From Flavobacteriaceae bacterium (GTDB lineage Bacteria; Bacteroidota; Bacteroidia; Flavobacteriales; Flavobacteriaceae), in contig JABABD010000037.1 in assembly GCA_014238425.1 (NCBI GenBank), positions 1 through 64,000 of the forward strand: a stretch of DNA of 64,000 nt. The letters are read 5' to 3'. The position numbers and the translations under genes were made by a program. This document shows, piece after piece, positions 1-8,000 of this stretch. The stretch's first letter is position 1. Each line of letters opens with the position of its first letter. The notes below the pieces were generated by a model that saw only the letters and a program-made list of their open reading frames with translations, made no database searches and had not been told where the DNA came from.

Positions 1-2
1 TA

Positions 3-527
3 AAGGGTAGCGTTAAAAAACTGGATTATAAAAGAGAAAAAAGTTTTCGCATGAATCAGCAAAGCACACTCATAAATCCAGGTGTTATTTTTGAAAAACG
101 TTGGGAAGACAAAAAAAAGCAATTAGCTCTAGCGGAAGATAAATTTGGAGATTATAGAAAAAACTTGCACCTCGGTAGCTTTAATACTACTGCTGGTAAA
201 GTAGATGTTGTGTATCGAGATCACCAATATCCAGATGGTGACCGTATACGGGTGTTGGTAAATGATGATATTATTAGGGCTAATGTATTACTTCATACTG
301 GCTATAGCGGATTTAATTTAGGCTTAGAGCCTGGTATAAATAAAATAGACTTCGTGGCCTTAAATCAAGGAGAATCTGGCCCAAATACTGCATATATTGC
401 CGTTTATGATGAAAACGGAACACTCATTTCTGCAAACGAGTGGAATCTTGCGACAGGCTATAAAGCAACAATAATTGTCGTTAAAGACGAAAAACCTGGT
501 CTTGTTAAAAAGGACGATAATAATTAA
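3..527 (+). CDS. Hypothetical protein, 3' part of a gene cut by the window edge
   Basis: The reading frame is open from base 3 to the stop at 527, and codons before the first ATG (51) continue without a stop. This is therefore probably the C-terminal part of a longer protein rather than a 158-residue gene starting at 51. The visible part is hydrophilic, begins with a charged helical stretch, and continues with beta-rich sequence (about residues 40-145 from M51) rich in Gly, Asn and Asp, as in a jelly-roll or Ig-like extracellular domain. There is no membrane segment. I do not recognise the family. The next gene follows after 70 bases on the same strand. Confidence 0.6.
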   Translation, partial: KGSVKKLDYKREKSFRMNQQSTLINPGVIFEKRWEDKKKQLALAEDKFGDYRKNLHLGSFNTTAGKVDVVYRDHQYPDGDRIRVLVNDDIIRANVLLHTGYSGFNLGLEPGINKIDFVALNQGESGPNTAYIAVYDENGTLISANEWNLATGYKATIIVVKDEKPGLVKKDDNN

Positions 528-597
528 GCCTTAATTTTTTCAATCTTTTGTGTGATTTTTTTTGAGTAACTTCTACTAATACCTAAAAGTATGTTGT

Positions 598-1089
598 TTG
601 ACAGATAAAGAAATTGCCTTTGTAAACGCTATTAAAGATAACGAGGGTATTATATATAAGATTGCCAGAATGTACACGAATTCAAGTGATGACGTGAATG
701 ATTTATATCAGGATATCGTGTATCAACTCTGGAGATACTTTGACACATTCAAAGGCGATTCTAAAATAAGCACTTGGATTTATCGTGTAGCCATGAATAC
801 ATCTATTACACAATGGCGTAAAGAAAAGCGAAAAGGACAGAAGGTAGATATTGAACATTTGTTTCTGAAACAGCATGAAAGTTATGATGGACAATTTGAG
901 GAGCGATTGGATATTGTGTATACACATATAAAACAACTCAATCATATTGAAAAAGGGCTGATGCTATTACTTCTTGAAGGGAAGAAATATGAAGAAATTG
1001 CCGAAGTAACTGGATTTACATCCAGTAATGTGGGCACAAGAATCTCAAGAATAAAACAAAAGCTCAAAAAACAAATTACTAAAAATTAG
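598..1089 (+). CDS. ECF-type RNA polymerase sigma factor (sigma-70 family)
   Basis: This is a short two-domain sigma factor of about 163 residues. Region 2 covers about residues 12-80, with the -10 recognition helix around DLYQDIVYQLW and STWIYRVAMN. Region 4, a helix-turn-helix, covers about residues 112-160 (YEEIAEVTGFTSSNVGTRISR). The start appears to be TTG at 598. The only nearby ATG (591) is in another frame and soon stops, and the next in-frame ATG (670) would remove part of region 2. The following gene begins 4 bases after the stop and is probably co-transcribed. ECF factors usually answer to an anti-sigma protein, and the membrane protein downstream is a candidate by position only. 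Confidence 0.9.
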   Translation: MTDKEIAFVNAIKDNEGIIYKIARMYTNSSDDVNDLYQDIVYQLWRYFDTFKGDSKISTWIYRVAMNTSITQWRKEKRKGQKVDIEHLFLKQHESYDGQFEERLDIVYTHIKQLNHIEKGLMLLLLEGKKYEEIAEVTGFTSSNVGTRISRIKQKLKKQITKN

Positions 1090-1093
1090 GAAG

Positions 1094-1693
1094 ATGACTA
1101 TAGAAGAAATGCAAAGCGTATGGTCAGAAATGACCAAAAAACTAGAAACACAAGAGCACTTAACAAATAAGCTAATTATGGACATGACGAAAGAAAAATT
1201 CAAGAACAAGATTTCAAGAATAGCAAGGTACGAATCTGCTGGAGCTATTATTTGTTTTATCATGGCGGTTTTAATAATCCTGAATATTAACAAACTCGAT
1301 ACTTGGTATTTTTTGACCAGTGGCCTGATTATTAGCGCTTATTTGATCATAATTCCTTTAATAGTACTCAAGTATATAAAGAATATGAAAACTATAGATT
1401 TAGTAAATAACACCTATAAAGAGTCGTTAGTAGAATTCGCAAGGAGAAGGAAACAATTTTTGTTCTGGCAGAGATTAGTTATTGTTTCAAATTTCTTTTT
1501 AATGATCTTTATTTTACCAGTCTCAAGCAAATTATTAAAGGGTAAGGATCTATTTACTGAAGGAGGTAATGTTTGGTTGTATTATATCTTTGTAATGTTA
1601 GTGTTCTTAATCCCATTTTCTATATGGGGATACAGAAGTTACAAACGCATGACAGCATCTGCTGAGATTCTATTGCACGATTTACAATCTTAA
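1094..1693 (+). CDS. Four-helix inner-membrane protein paired with the sigma factor
   Basis: This 199-residue protein has a cytoplasmic-looking N-terminus of about 50 charged residues, then two hydrophobic segments (about 50-68 and 73-92). A charged loop follows, then two more segments (about 126-146 and 160-178). It lies 4 bases after the sigma factor stop, so the two are probably one transcript. This layout (ECF factor followed by a small multi-pass protein) is common in Flavobacteriaceae. A membrane-bound anti-sigma role is an inference from context, and no anti-sigma domain is recognised. Its stop overlaps the 3' end of the convergent gene by 4 bases. Confidence 0.7.
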   Translation: MTIEEMQSVWSEMTKKLETQEHLTNKLIMDMTKEKFKNKISRIARYESAGAIICFIMAVLIILNINKLDTWYFLTSGLIISAYLIIIPLIVLKYIKNMKTIDLVNNTYKESLVEFARRRKQFLFWQRLVIVSNFFLMIFILPVSSKLLKGKDLFTEGGNVWLYYIFVMLVFLIPFSIWGYRSYKRMTASAEILLHDLQS

Positions 1694-3045
1694 TATTCAC
1701 TCAATTGGCCATACCATTTTGCTATGGTGTTTTGGGCCGGTTTATTTTGAGGCGTAAAATCTATCTTACTTACGGAAGAATCCCATTGCCAAATAAAAGT
1801 ACCGACAAACCATTCTTTTTTCCAAAGTTTCGAGTAAAGGGCCTCATAGGCCAACTGTTGTGTCTTGTTTGATTTTTGTGTAAAAAGAATACTGAAAAAA
1901 TTTCCCCATTCCCAAGGTTTAATAGTAGCAGTAGCATCATTTTTATAACCAATTTCTGTAAATAGAATAGGCCTGTTATGTTTTTGAGAAAGAGATTCTA
2001 AAGTAGAAATATGGGTCTTCCAGCCGTCTTTTATGGTATTGAGGGCGGGGTTTTTAGAGGTCGTCAATGGGAAATATGCCTGAATTCCAATATAATCTAA
2101 TTCCTCCCAAAAATCAATGAGTTCATATTCTCCATCCCAATTAGCGGCATATGTTAGTTTTCCTTTATATAATGCCTTAATGTCACTAAGAAGCAATTTC
2201 CATTGTTCAGGCTGTGCTTTTAAAGAGCTTTTTAGTTCTGTACCAATACAAAACAGTTCAATATCATGCTCAGCAGCAAGTTTCGCATAGTGTAGAATAC
2301 CTTTTCTATAATTATTAAACCAAGTCGTCCATTCGGCTTGAGAATTTAAAGTGACATTAGATCTCCAACCATCTCCAAGCCACAGATGCGGCTTTAACAT
2401 GACATGAATGTTTCGGCTTTGTAATTTGGAAATACTAGAAATAAAAGTAGAATCTCGTCGGGACCATCTCTTATCATTCTCAGGAACTCTCATGTCTATA
2501 GCGTATTCATTTTCTTGATAAAAGAATGGTACAATCGCTACCCATTCTATATTGTTTTTTACGAGTTCACCATACTCAGAGTCATTTTTATTTCGCCAGT
2601 TAAAAACAGTCATTCCTCGTAATTTCTTGTCCTTTGAATATAGATCATTGGAACGACCACTTGTATTTTCTATAGAATAATCCCACACATAATCATATGT
2701 CTCAGAACTATTATGATGCACAAGAAATTTAATAGAACCAAATACGATAAGACTAGGAAGGATTACTCTTAAAAACAAACGTTTGCTCATGATACTGAAT
2801 CCTTTTTTTCTATATACTCTTATAAAATAACGTCCGATAAGAAATAGCAGATAGACTAAAACAAAAAGTACGTGAACAGCAAGAAGAAAACTAGAGTTAG
2901 TAAATGACTGCTTAAACACATCAAGTGCAGATAAGTTATCTCTAAGAATAACATAAAATAATAGCCCTATAACGCATAACAGTACGGTTAAATAGACTTT
3001 TAGAGCAGTAAGACTCTCTTTCTTAAATTGTTGCCCAATAAACAA
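1690..3045 (-). CDS. Membrane-anchored glycoside hydrolase, GH113-like (beta-mannanase type)
   Basis: Three hydrophobic segments (about residues 17-34, 52-72 and 90-108) anchor a TIM-barrel domain that starts near residue 143 (RGMTVFNW). The two expected catalytic glutamates of clan GH-A are visible: E270 in CIGTEL at the end of strand 4 (acid/base) and E364 in LFTEIGYK at the end of strand 7 (nucleophile). The barrel ends with a tryptophan-rich strand (TFIWQWD). GH113 enzymes characterised elsewhere act on beta-mannans, but the substrate here is inferred. The N-terminal membrane anchor is unusual for the family. The gene stands alone and converges on the sigma operon. Confidence 0.8.
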   Translation of the reverse strand: MFIGQQFKKESLTALKVYLTVLLCVIGLLFYVILRDNLSALDVFKQSFTNSSFLLAVHVLFVLVYLLFLIGRYFIRVYRKKGFSIMSKRLFLRVILPSLIVFGSIKFLVHHNSSETYDYVWDYSIENTSGRSNDLYSKDKKLRGMTVFNWRNKNDSEYGELVKNNIEWVAIVPFFYQENEYAIDMRVPENDKRWSRRDSTFISSISKLQSRNIHVMLKPHLWLGDGWRSNVTLNSQAEWTTWFNNYRKGILHYAKLAAEHDIELFCIGTELKSSLKAQPEQWKLLLSDIKALYKGKLTYAANWDGEYELIDFWEELDYIGIQAYFPLTTSKNPALNTIKDGWKTHISTLESLSQKHNRPILFTEIGYKNDATATIKPWEWGNFFSILFTQKSNKTQQLAYEALYSKLWKKEWFVGTFIWQWDSSVSKIDFTPQNKPAQNTIAKWYGQLSEY

Positions 3046-3179
3046 TGTAAATAGTAATTAGAATTGAAAACCTAAGATATCAAATAGATAATTAATATGT
3101 GGTATTTAGTTTCTTGATATAATTTCACCCTCAAATTTGGAGGAAAAACCTTACTCACATAATAATTAGTTCCTATATA

Positions 3180-3341
3180 TTGCAGCAATTAGTTAGTTGG
3201 TTGTAGGCGAAAAAAAGGATGAGTATAATAGGGCATCCATAGTCCAACTAACAAGTTAAGTTTAATGTAATGAAGTTTGTTAAAGCAGTTATGCTTCATT
3301 AGTTAGGGCAAAAGCCTTCCATCTCTGGGAGGCTTTTTTAT
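3180..3341 (+). ncRNA. Candidate structured small RNA with intrinsic terminator
   Basis: The roughly 400-base gap before the next gene contains a compact set of stems on the + strand. GTTAGTTGG (3192-3200) pairs perfectly with CCAACTAAC (3244-3252). Inside it, GGATG (3217-3221) pairs with CATCC (3234-3238). TAATGAAG (3268-3275) pairs with CTTCATTA (3294-3301). A 9-bp hairpin followed by a T run (3312-3339) closes the unit as a Rho-independent terminator. No good ORF lies in it. I see a weak -7-like TATATATTG near 3173-3181. It is not recognisable as SRP RNA, tmRNA or RNase P RNA. A long leader of the downstream gene is less likely because the terminator lies 115 bases before that gene. Confidence 0.6.
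3312..3339 (+). terminator. Rho-independent terminator of the candidate RNA
   Basis: AAGCCTTCC (3312-3320) pairs with GGGAGGCTT (3327-3335) through one G-T pair around a 6-base loop, followed by a run of six T. Confidence 0.8.
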
Positions 3342-3453
3342 TGTTAGTCTATAAATAAGTGAGCAAGTATAGGTGTTAAAGTATCGTTAAACGCTTATGC
3401 ATTCATCATATGATATTGATTTAGAACTTAACTTTAGAGAAACTTTATTTATT

Positions 3454-4569
3454 ATGAAAAAAAATATTTTCGGCATTATTCTTTGCGGAATAGGACTTAT
3501 TTCTATTTCGGCCATTAATTCTCCAGATACGAACCTAACTACTGATTTCATTTCAGGAGATACAGAAATTGCTTCAATAAATGCTCTGAGCTTTGGGCCT
3601 GAAGGCATTATCTTTATTGGAGATTCTAAAAACGCACGTGTATATGCACTTGACACCAAAGACGTATCGGGGAATGACACATCAGAAGCAATAAATATGA
3701 GTGATTTTGATACAAAAATTGCCGCTTCACTTGGTACGACTATCGATAATATAAAGGTTACAGATATGGCAGTTAATCCGATATCAAAGGTGATTTATTT
3801 TTCTGTAAATATTACAGATGGCACACCAGTTCTTTTGAAGTTAGTAGGTAAAAATTTAGAGAATGTTTCGCTAAAAAATGCTAGTTACTCAAAAATTGAG
3901 TTAGAAGCACCAATTGGGACCGATGCAAAAGATAGAAGAGGGCGCTCACAACGTGTATGGGCTATTTCAGATTTAAAATATCATGATGGTAAGGTCATGG
4001 TTTCAGGATTGTCTAATAAAGAATTTAAATCCACTTTTAGAAGTATTCCGTTTCCTTTTACTAAAAAACAAGAGTATGCTTCTCTAGAAATTTATCATGC
4101 CGCTCACGGACAATATGAAACCTTTGCGCCGATAAAAACCTTTGATGTTATTAATTTAGATAATAAAGATTACATCATGGCTAGTTATACATGTACGCCA
4201 TTAGTGTTGTTTCCATTAGATCAACTGAAAGACGGAAAGCACACAAAAGGGAGAACCGTTGCGGAACTAGGTTCTGGTAATTCACCAATAGATATGGTAA
4301 GTTTTAAAAAAGATGGCAAACCTTATTTTTTAATGTCAAATACCAATCGCTCTGTAATGCGCATAGATTATGATGTGATTGCGAATTTTAAAGAATCATT
4401 GACCGAGCCTGTTGAGGAATTTGCTAAGGCTACTGGCGTGAATTATGTGTCGTTGCCAATGGTCAATATTTTGCAATTAGATAATTTAGATGCTGGTAAT
4501 GTTGTGTATATGCAACGTACTGCAACTGGTGATTTAGTATTACGAAGTCGTCCTACCAAATGGATGTAG
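3454..4569 (+). CDS. Exported beta-propeller-like protein of unknown function
   Basis: The start is placed at ATG 3454, which gives MKKNIFGIILCGIGLISIS, a normal signal peptide. The upstream ATG at 3397 would add 19 residues and bury it. The mature part (about 350 residues) has repeated blade-like strands such as INALSFGPEGIIFIGDSKNARVYALD and WAISDLKYHDGKVMVSGLS, as in secreted beta-propellers. No catalytic motif is evident. It is the first gene of a four-gene set (3454-7783). Its stop lies 10 bases inside the next gene, so translation is probably coupled. The family was not identified. Confidence 0.7.
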   Translation: MKKNIFGIILCGIGLISISAINSPDTNLTTDFISGDTEIASINALSFGPEGIIFIGDSKNARVYALDTKDVSGNDTSEAINMSDFDTKIAASLGTTIDNIKVTDMAVNPISKVIYFSVNITDGTPVLLKLVGKNLENVSLKNASYSKIELEAPIGTDAKDRRGRSQRVWAISDLKYHDGKVMVSGLSNKEFKSTFRSIPFPFTKKQEYASLEIYHAAHGQYETFAPIKTFDVINLDNKDYIMASYTCTPLVLFPLDQLKDGKHTKGRTVAELGSGNSPIDMVSFKKDGKPYFLMSNTNRSVMRIDYDVIANFKESLTEPVEEFAKATGVNYVSLPMVNILQLDNLDAGNVVYMQRTATGDLVLRSRPTKWM

Positions 4570-5657
4570 GATTAAAACATATAAATTTGAAAAAGATCAG
4601 GCTTGTCTTGATCTTTTTTGCTTTTACAATACTCTTTCAATGCAGACAATCGGATGTAAATACCACTGTTACTATTAATCATTTGCAGGACAAGGCGGTT
4701 AGCGCATCCTTTGTTTCTTCAGACCATTTTTATGACTTGAAGGTATTTACAGAAGGTAACTTCAATACGCCAGTTATAGGAAATATTTATGTAAAGGATA
4801 CGCTATATACTTTTACGCCAATAGTACCTTTCTCTAGCGGACAAGCTTATAACATACTAAGTGGGGAAGAGGTTATTGCATATTTTACGATTGGACCTAT
4901 AACTCCTGGATATAAGATTCCTGAAGTATTGACTATGTACCCTAGTTCTGATACAATTCCTGAGAATCTTCTAAAAATATATATTAATTTTTCCGAACCT
5001 ATGCAGGAAGTAGGCAACGCTTTAGATTATGTTACAGTAACAAAAAACAAGGACAACACACCATTAGATGTATTCTTAGAATTAGAGTCTGAACTATGGA
5101 ATGCGAACCACACGAGATTAACCTTATGGCTGGATCCAGGAAGAATCAAGACCAATTTGATTCCAAATAAAGAAAAAGGACCGCCATTGCTAAATGGTAA
5201 TGCCTATACAATCACAATAGGCGAGAATTGGCGTGATGCAGATGGACTTTCATTAGGACGAAATTTTTCTAAAACCTATTATGTTAGTCAGAAGGACACC
5301 ATAAAACCTGTTGTTATAGATTGGGAGATAATCCCACCAAAATCAAATGAGAAAAGCACATTAACTATTAATTTCAAAGAACCCTTAGATAATGTTTTAG
5401 CTAAAGAAATGATTGATATAATTAATGAGGACGAACACATAATTCAAGGAGAGTATCGTTTATTAAAAGCTGGGAACTTGTTGACTTTTATACCTAAAAC
5501 AGCATGGAAACCTGGTGTGTATTCTATTAAGGTAAATGCCGAACTAGAAGATTTGGCGGGCAATAACTTGAATCATTTGTTTGATGTTGATATGCAATCC
5601 GATGCTATTCAAAAAAAATCAGAAATAGAGAACTCTGTAAAGTTCACTGTTGAATAA
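4560..5657 (+). CDS. Lipoprotein with two Ig-like (Big_5/SbsA-like) domains
   Basis: A lipoprotein signal is visible (hydrophobic LVLIFFAFTILFQ before Cys28). After a short N-terminal beta domain, two Ig-like domains follow at about residues 120-242 and 247-350. Each opens with PEVLTMYPSSDTIPENL- or KPVVIDWEIIPPKSNEKS-like strands and holds the INFSEPM / INFKEPL motif typical of Big_5/SbsA Ig domains. The C-terminal domain closes with DLAGNNL. It overlaps the preceding gene by 10 bases and lies 11 bases before the methyltransferase. It is probably a structural or binding lipoprotein of the envelope. Confidence 0.75.
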   Translation: MDVGLKHINLKKIRLVLIFFAFTILFQCRQSDVNTTVTINHLQDKAVSASFVSSDHFYDLKVFTEGNFNTPVIGNIYVKDTLYTFTPIVPFSSGQAYNILSGEEVIAYFTIGPITPGYKIPEVLTMYPSSDTIPENLLKIYINFSEPMQEVGNALDYVTVTKNKDNTPLDVFLELESELWNANHTRLTLWLDPGRIKTNLIPNKEKGPPLLNGNAYTITIGENWRDADGLSLGRNFSKTYYVSQKDTIKPVVIDWEIIPPKSNEKSTLTINFKEPLDNVLAKEMIDIINEDEHIIQGEYRLLKAGNLLTFIPKTAWKPGVYSIKVNAELEDLAGNNLNHLFDVDMQSDAIQKKSEIENSVKFTVE

Positions 5658-5668
5658 AATAATAACTT

Positions 5669-6328
5669 ATGAAAACATTATTACGCTATACCGTTATAAT
5701 CATGGTGTTTCTTACATCACATTTAGTGGTGTCGCAATATTCCGAAAGTGACTGGACAGAACGAGATACTTGGATGCCTTTGGAAACCATATTTAGTGCC
5801 GTACAATTGAAAGAAGGAATGCATGTTGCGGATCTTGGTTGCCACGAAGGGTATTTGAGTATGCATCTTGCAAAAAGGATAGGGCCAACCGGCACCGTTT
5901 ATTCAGAGGACATTAGAGAAGACCGTTTGGATTTACTTAAAGACCATGCAAAATCAAGAGGGTTCAAAAACGTAAAGGTTATTTTGGGCGATTATGCTAA
6001 TCCAAAACTCCCTAAAGGTGTTTTAGATGTCGTATTTATTATTGACACGTATCATGAAATGGATGAGTATAAAAGTATTTTGAATTATGTTTACAAGGCC
6101 TTGAAACCAGGAGGTAAAATTGTGATTCTTGAAAAACTAAAATCACGAGTCAAAGGAAAATCTCGAGCAGATATGACTATGGCGCATAGTTTGGCACCAA
6201 AGTATGTACGTAATGAATTGACACGTGCTAAGTTTAAAGTCATACAGCAATTAGATGATTTAGGAGATTGGGAGAATGATGAAGATAAGGTGATTTGGTT
6301 GATGATCGCCGAGAAGAGAAATAAATAA
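5669..6328 (+). CDS. Class I SAM-dependent methyltransferase with an export signal
   Basis: A signal peptide (about residues 1-22, ending VVSQ) precedes a complete Rossmann methyltransferase fold. Motif I is DLGCHEG (55-61), followed by the acidic strand-2 end (YSEDI), GDYANP and the motif IV/post-motif region FIIDTYHEM. LKPGGKIVILEK forms strand 5. The family normally transfers a methyl group from S-adenosylmethionine. Export to a compartment where SAM is not expected to be available is odd, so the protein may use its fold for another purpose or may be anchored facing the cytoplasm. It sits in the four-gene envelope operon. Confidence 0.85.
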   Translation: MKTLLRYTVIIMVFLTSHLVVSQYSESDWTERDTWMPLETIFSAVQLKEGMHVADLGCHEGYLSMHLAKRIGPTGTVYSEDIREDRLDLLKDHAKSRGFKNVKVILGDYANPKLPKGVLDVVFIIDTYHEMDEYKSILNYVYKALKPGGKIVILEKLKSRVKGKSRADMTMAHSLAPKYVRNELTRAKFKVIQQLDDLGDWENDEDKVIWLMIAEKRNK

Positions 6329-6400
6329 CATTTAGTAAAATTTTATGGTAGATGTTGGTTAGCAATCTTTAATTGCGCCGACAGAATCAAAAAGATCACT

Positions 6401-7783
6401 ATGAATATCTACTTATCTAAAAGACCAATTACAGCAAGTATTATACTTTTCTTTCTATTGACTTCTTCTGCTTGTGCACAAAAAGATAAGGGCGCCAACC
6501 AAGATCTGACACACTTTGTTGAACTCATTCATACTAAAAACCCCTTAAAACAAGCGTCATCTTTAAAATATATCGATGCGCAATGGAAGCCGGAATTTGA
6601 GATCATGATGCTTGAACTTATCTATTTTAACTACAATACTCTCATAGGGCAACAGCTGCTAAGCATGCTTGAGAAGAATACGAAGAAAAAATTTAATTAT
6701 GATTTTAATGAGTGGTACGAATGGCTTTGGAGTAAAGAGGAACGACTTATTGAGGATTACCACTTGTTTAAGGCAGCATTACACGAAAAGTTGGATTCAA
6801 AATTTTCAAACTATTTTACAGGTAGACAAAATCAAACGAGCATACGTTTTGATGAAATACGTTGGGGCGGCGTTGTTCAAGATGGTATCCCGCCATTGCG
6901 AAACCCAAATATGATAGAGGCAGACAATGCTAATTACCTAAATGACACAGATGTGATTTTTGGTATTGAAGTGAATGGCGATTTTAGAGCCTATCCAAAA
7001 CGTATACTAGCTTGGCATGAAATGTTTGTAGACGACGTAGGAGGAATTCCAGTAGCAGGTGTGTATTGTACATTATGCGGTACGGTTATTCTCTACAAGA
7101 CTGAACATAAGGGAGTATCATATAACATGGGTACCAGTGGGTTTTTATACCGTTCTAATAAACTCATGTACGATAAAAAAACACAGTCGTTATGGAATAC
7201 TATATGGGGAAAACCGGTCGTAGGCCCTTTAGTGGGCAAGGGTATAGAATTTGACTATTTGAGTGTTGTTACGACAACTTGGGGTATCTGGAAACAACGA
7301 CACCCAGAAACCAAGGTCTTAAGTTTGCAGACTGGGCATCGCAGAAACTATGATGAAGGTCAGGCATATAAACAGTATTTTGCTACAGATGATTTGATGT
7401 TTAATGTGCCATCATTAGATAAGCAACTTAAGAACAAACAGTCCATTTTAGCCATACGTTTTCCAGAAACCAATGAGGCACCACTAGCAATTTCTACACG
7501 TTTCTTGAAGAAAAACCCTATTTATGTTGATAAGATAGGCGCTCAATCATTTGTGGTATTGACCGATAAAAGTGGTGCAAATAGAGTATATGAAACGATT
7601 GGACATACGTTTAAGTCATATGACGGAGCTATCCATCTTATGGATTCAAACAATATACAATGGTCCGTTTACGAAAATCGTTTAGAAAGCTCAGATGGCC
7701 AAATTCTTAAACGAATTCACACATTCAATGCGTTTTGGTTTGGTTGGCAAGCTGCGTTTCCAGATACGCGGTTAGTGAAGTAA
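6401..7783 (+). CDS. DUF3179 domain lipoprotein
   Basis: The N-terminal hydrophobic segment ends in a lipobox-like TSSAC (Cys25). Residues of about 30-135 are helical. The rest matches DUF3179 as I know it: DDVIFGIEVNG-type strands, RAYPKRILAWHE, the paired cysteines C223 and C226 in VYCTLCG, and a GTSGFLYRSNKLMYD / SLWNTIWG block. DUF3179 is widespread but has no established activity. The CxxC pair suggests metal or redox chemistry. It is the last gene of the 3454-7783 set, with 72 bases of spacing from the methyltransferase. Confidence 0.85.
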   Translation: MNIYLSKRPITASIILFFLLTSSACAQKDKGANQDLTHFVELIHTKNPLKQASSLKYIDAQWKPEFEIMMLELIYFNYNTLIGQQLLSMLEKNTKKKFNYDFNEWYEWLWSKEERLIEDYHLFKAALHEKLDSKFSNYFTGRQNQTSIRFDEIRWGGVVQDGIPPLRNPNMIEADNANYLNDTDVIFGIEVNGDFRAYPKRILAWHEMFVDDVGGIPVAGVYCTLCGTVILYKTEHKGVSYNMGTSGFLYRSNKLMYDKKTQSLWNTIWGKPVVGPLVGKGIEFDYLSVVTTTWGIWKQRHPETKVLSLQTGHRRNYDEGQAYKQYFATDDLMFNVPSLDKQLKNKQSILAIRFPETNEAPLAISTRFLKKNPIYVDKIGAQSFVVLTDKSGANRVYETIGHTFKSYDGAIHLMDSNNIQWSVYENRLESSDGQILKRIHTFNAFWFGWQAAFPDTRLVK

Positions 7784-8000
7784 ATGATAATTACATGAAA
7801 CATATGGCGCAGAAACTGTAACAAATCTCTGAATAAGCTATCTATTAAAGTATATTATACTTTATTCATTAAATTTTGACTGTTATGAATCAAAAAACAA
7901 CTCAGCAATAAAAAGTAACAGTTCGGATGTATTTAATCTATTAATTATTAAATACTTACGACTTTTATATTGTAATACTAATCAATCAATCAACACCAAC

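Noticed and set aside
3397..3453. Upstream ATG (3397) as start of the beta-propeller gene
   Set aside because: It adds 19 residues before a normal signal peptide that begins at 3454.
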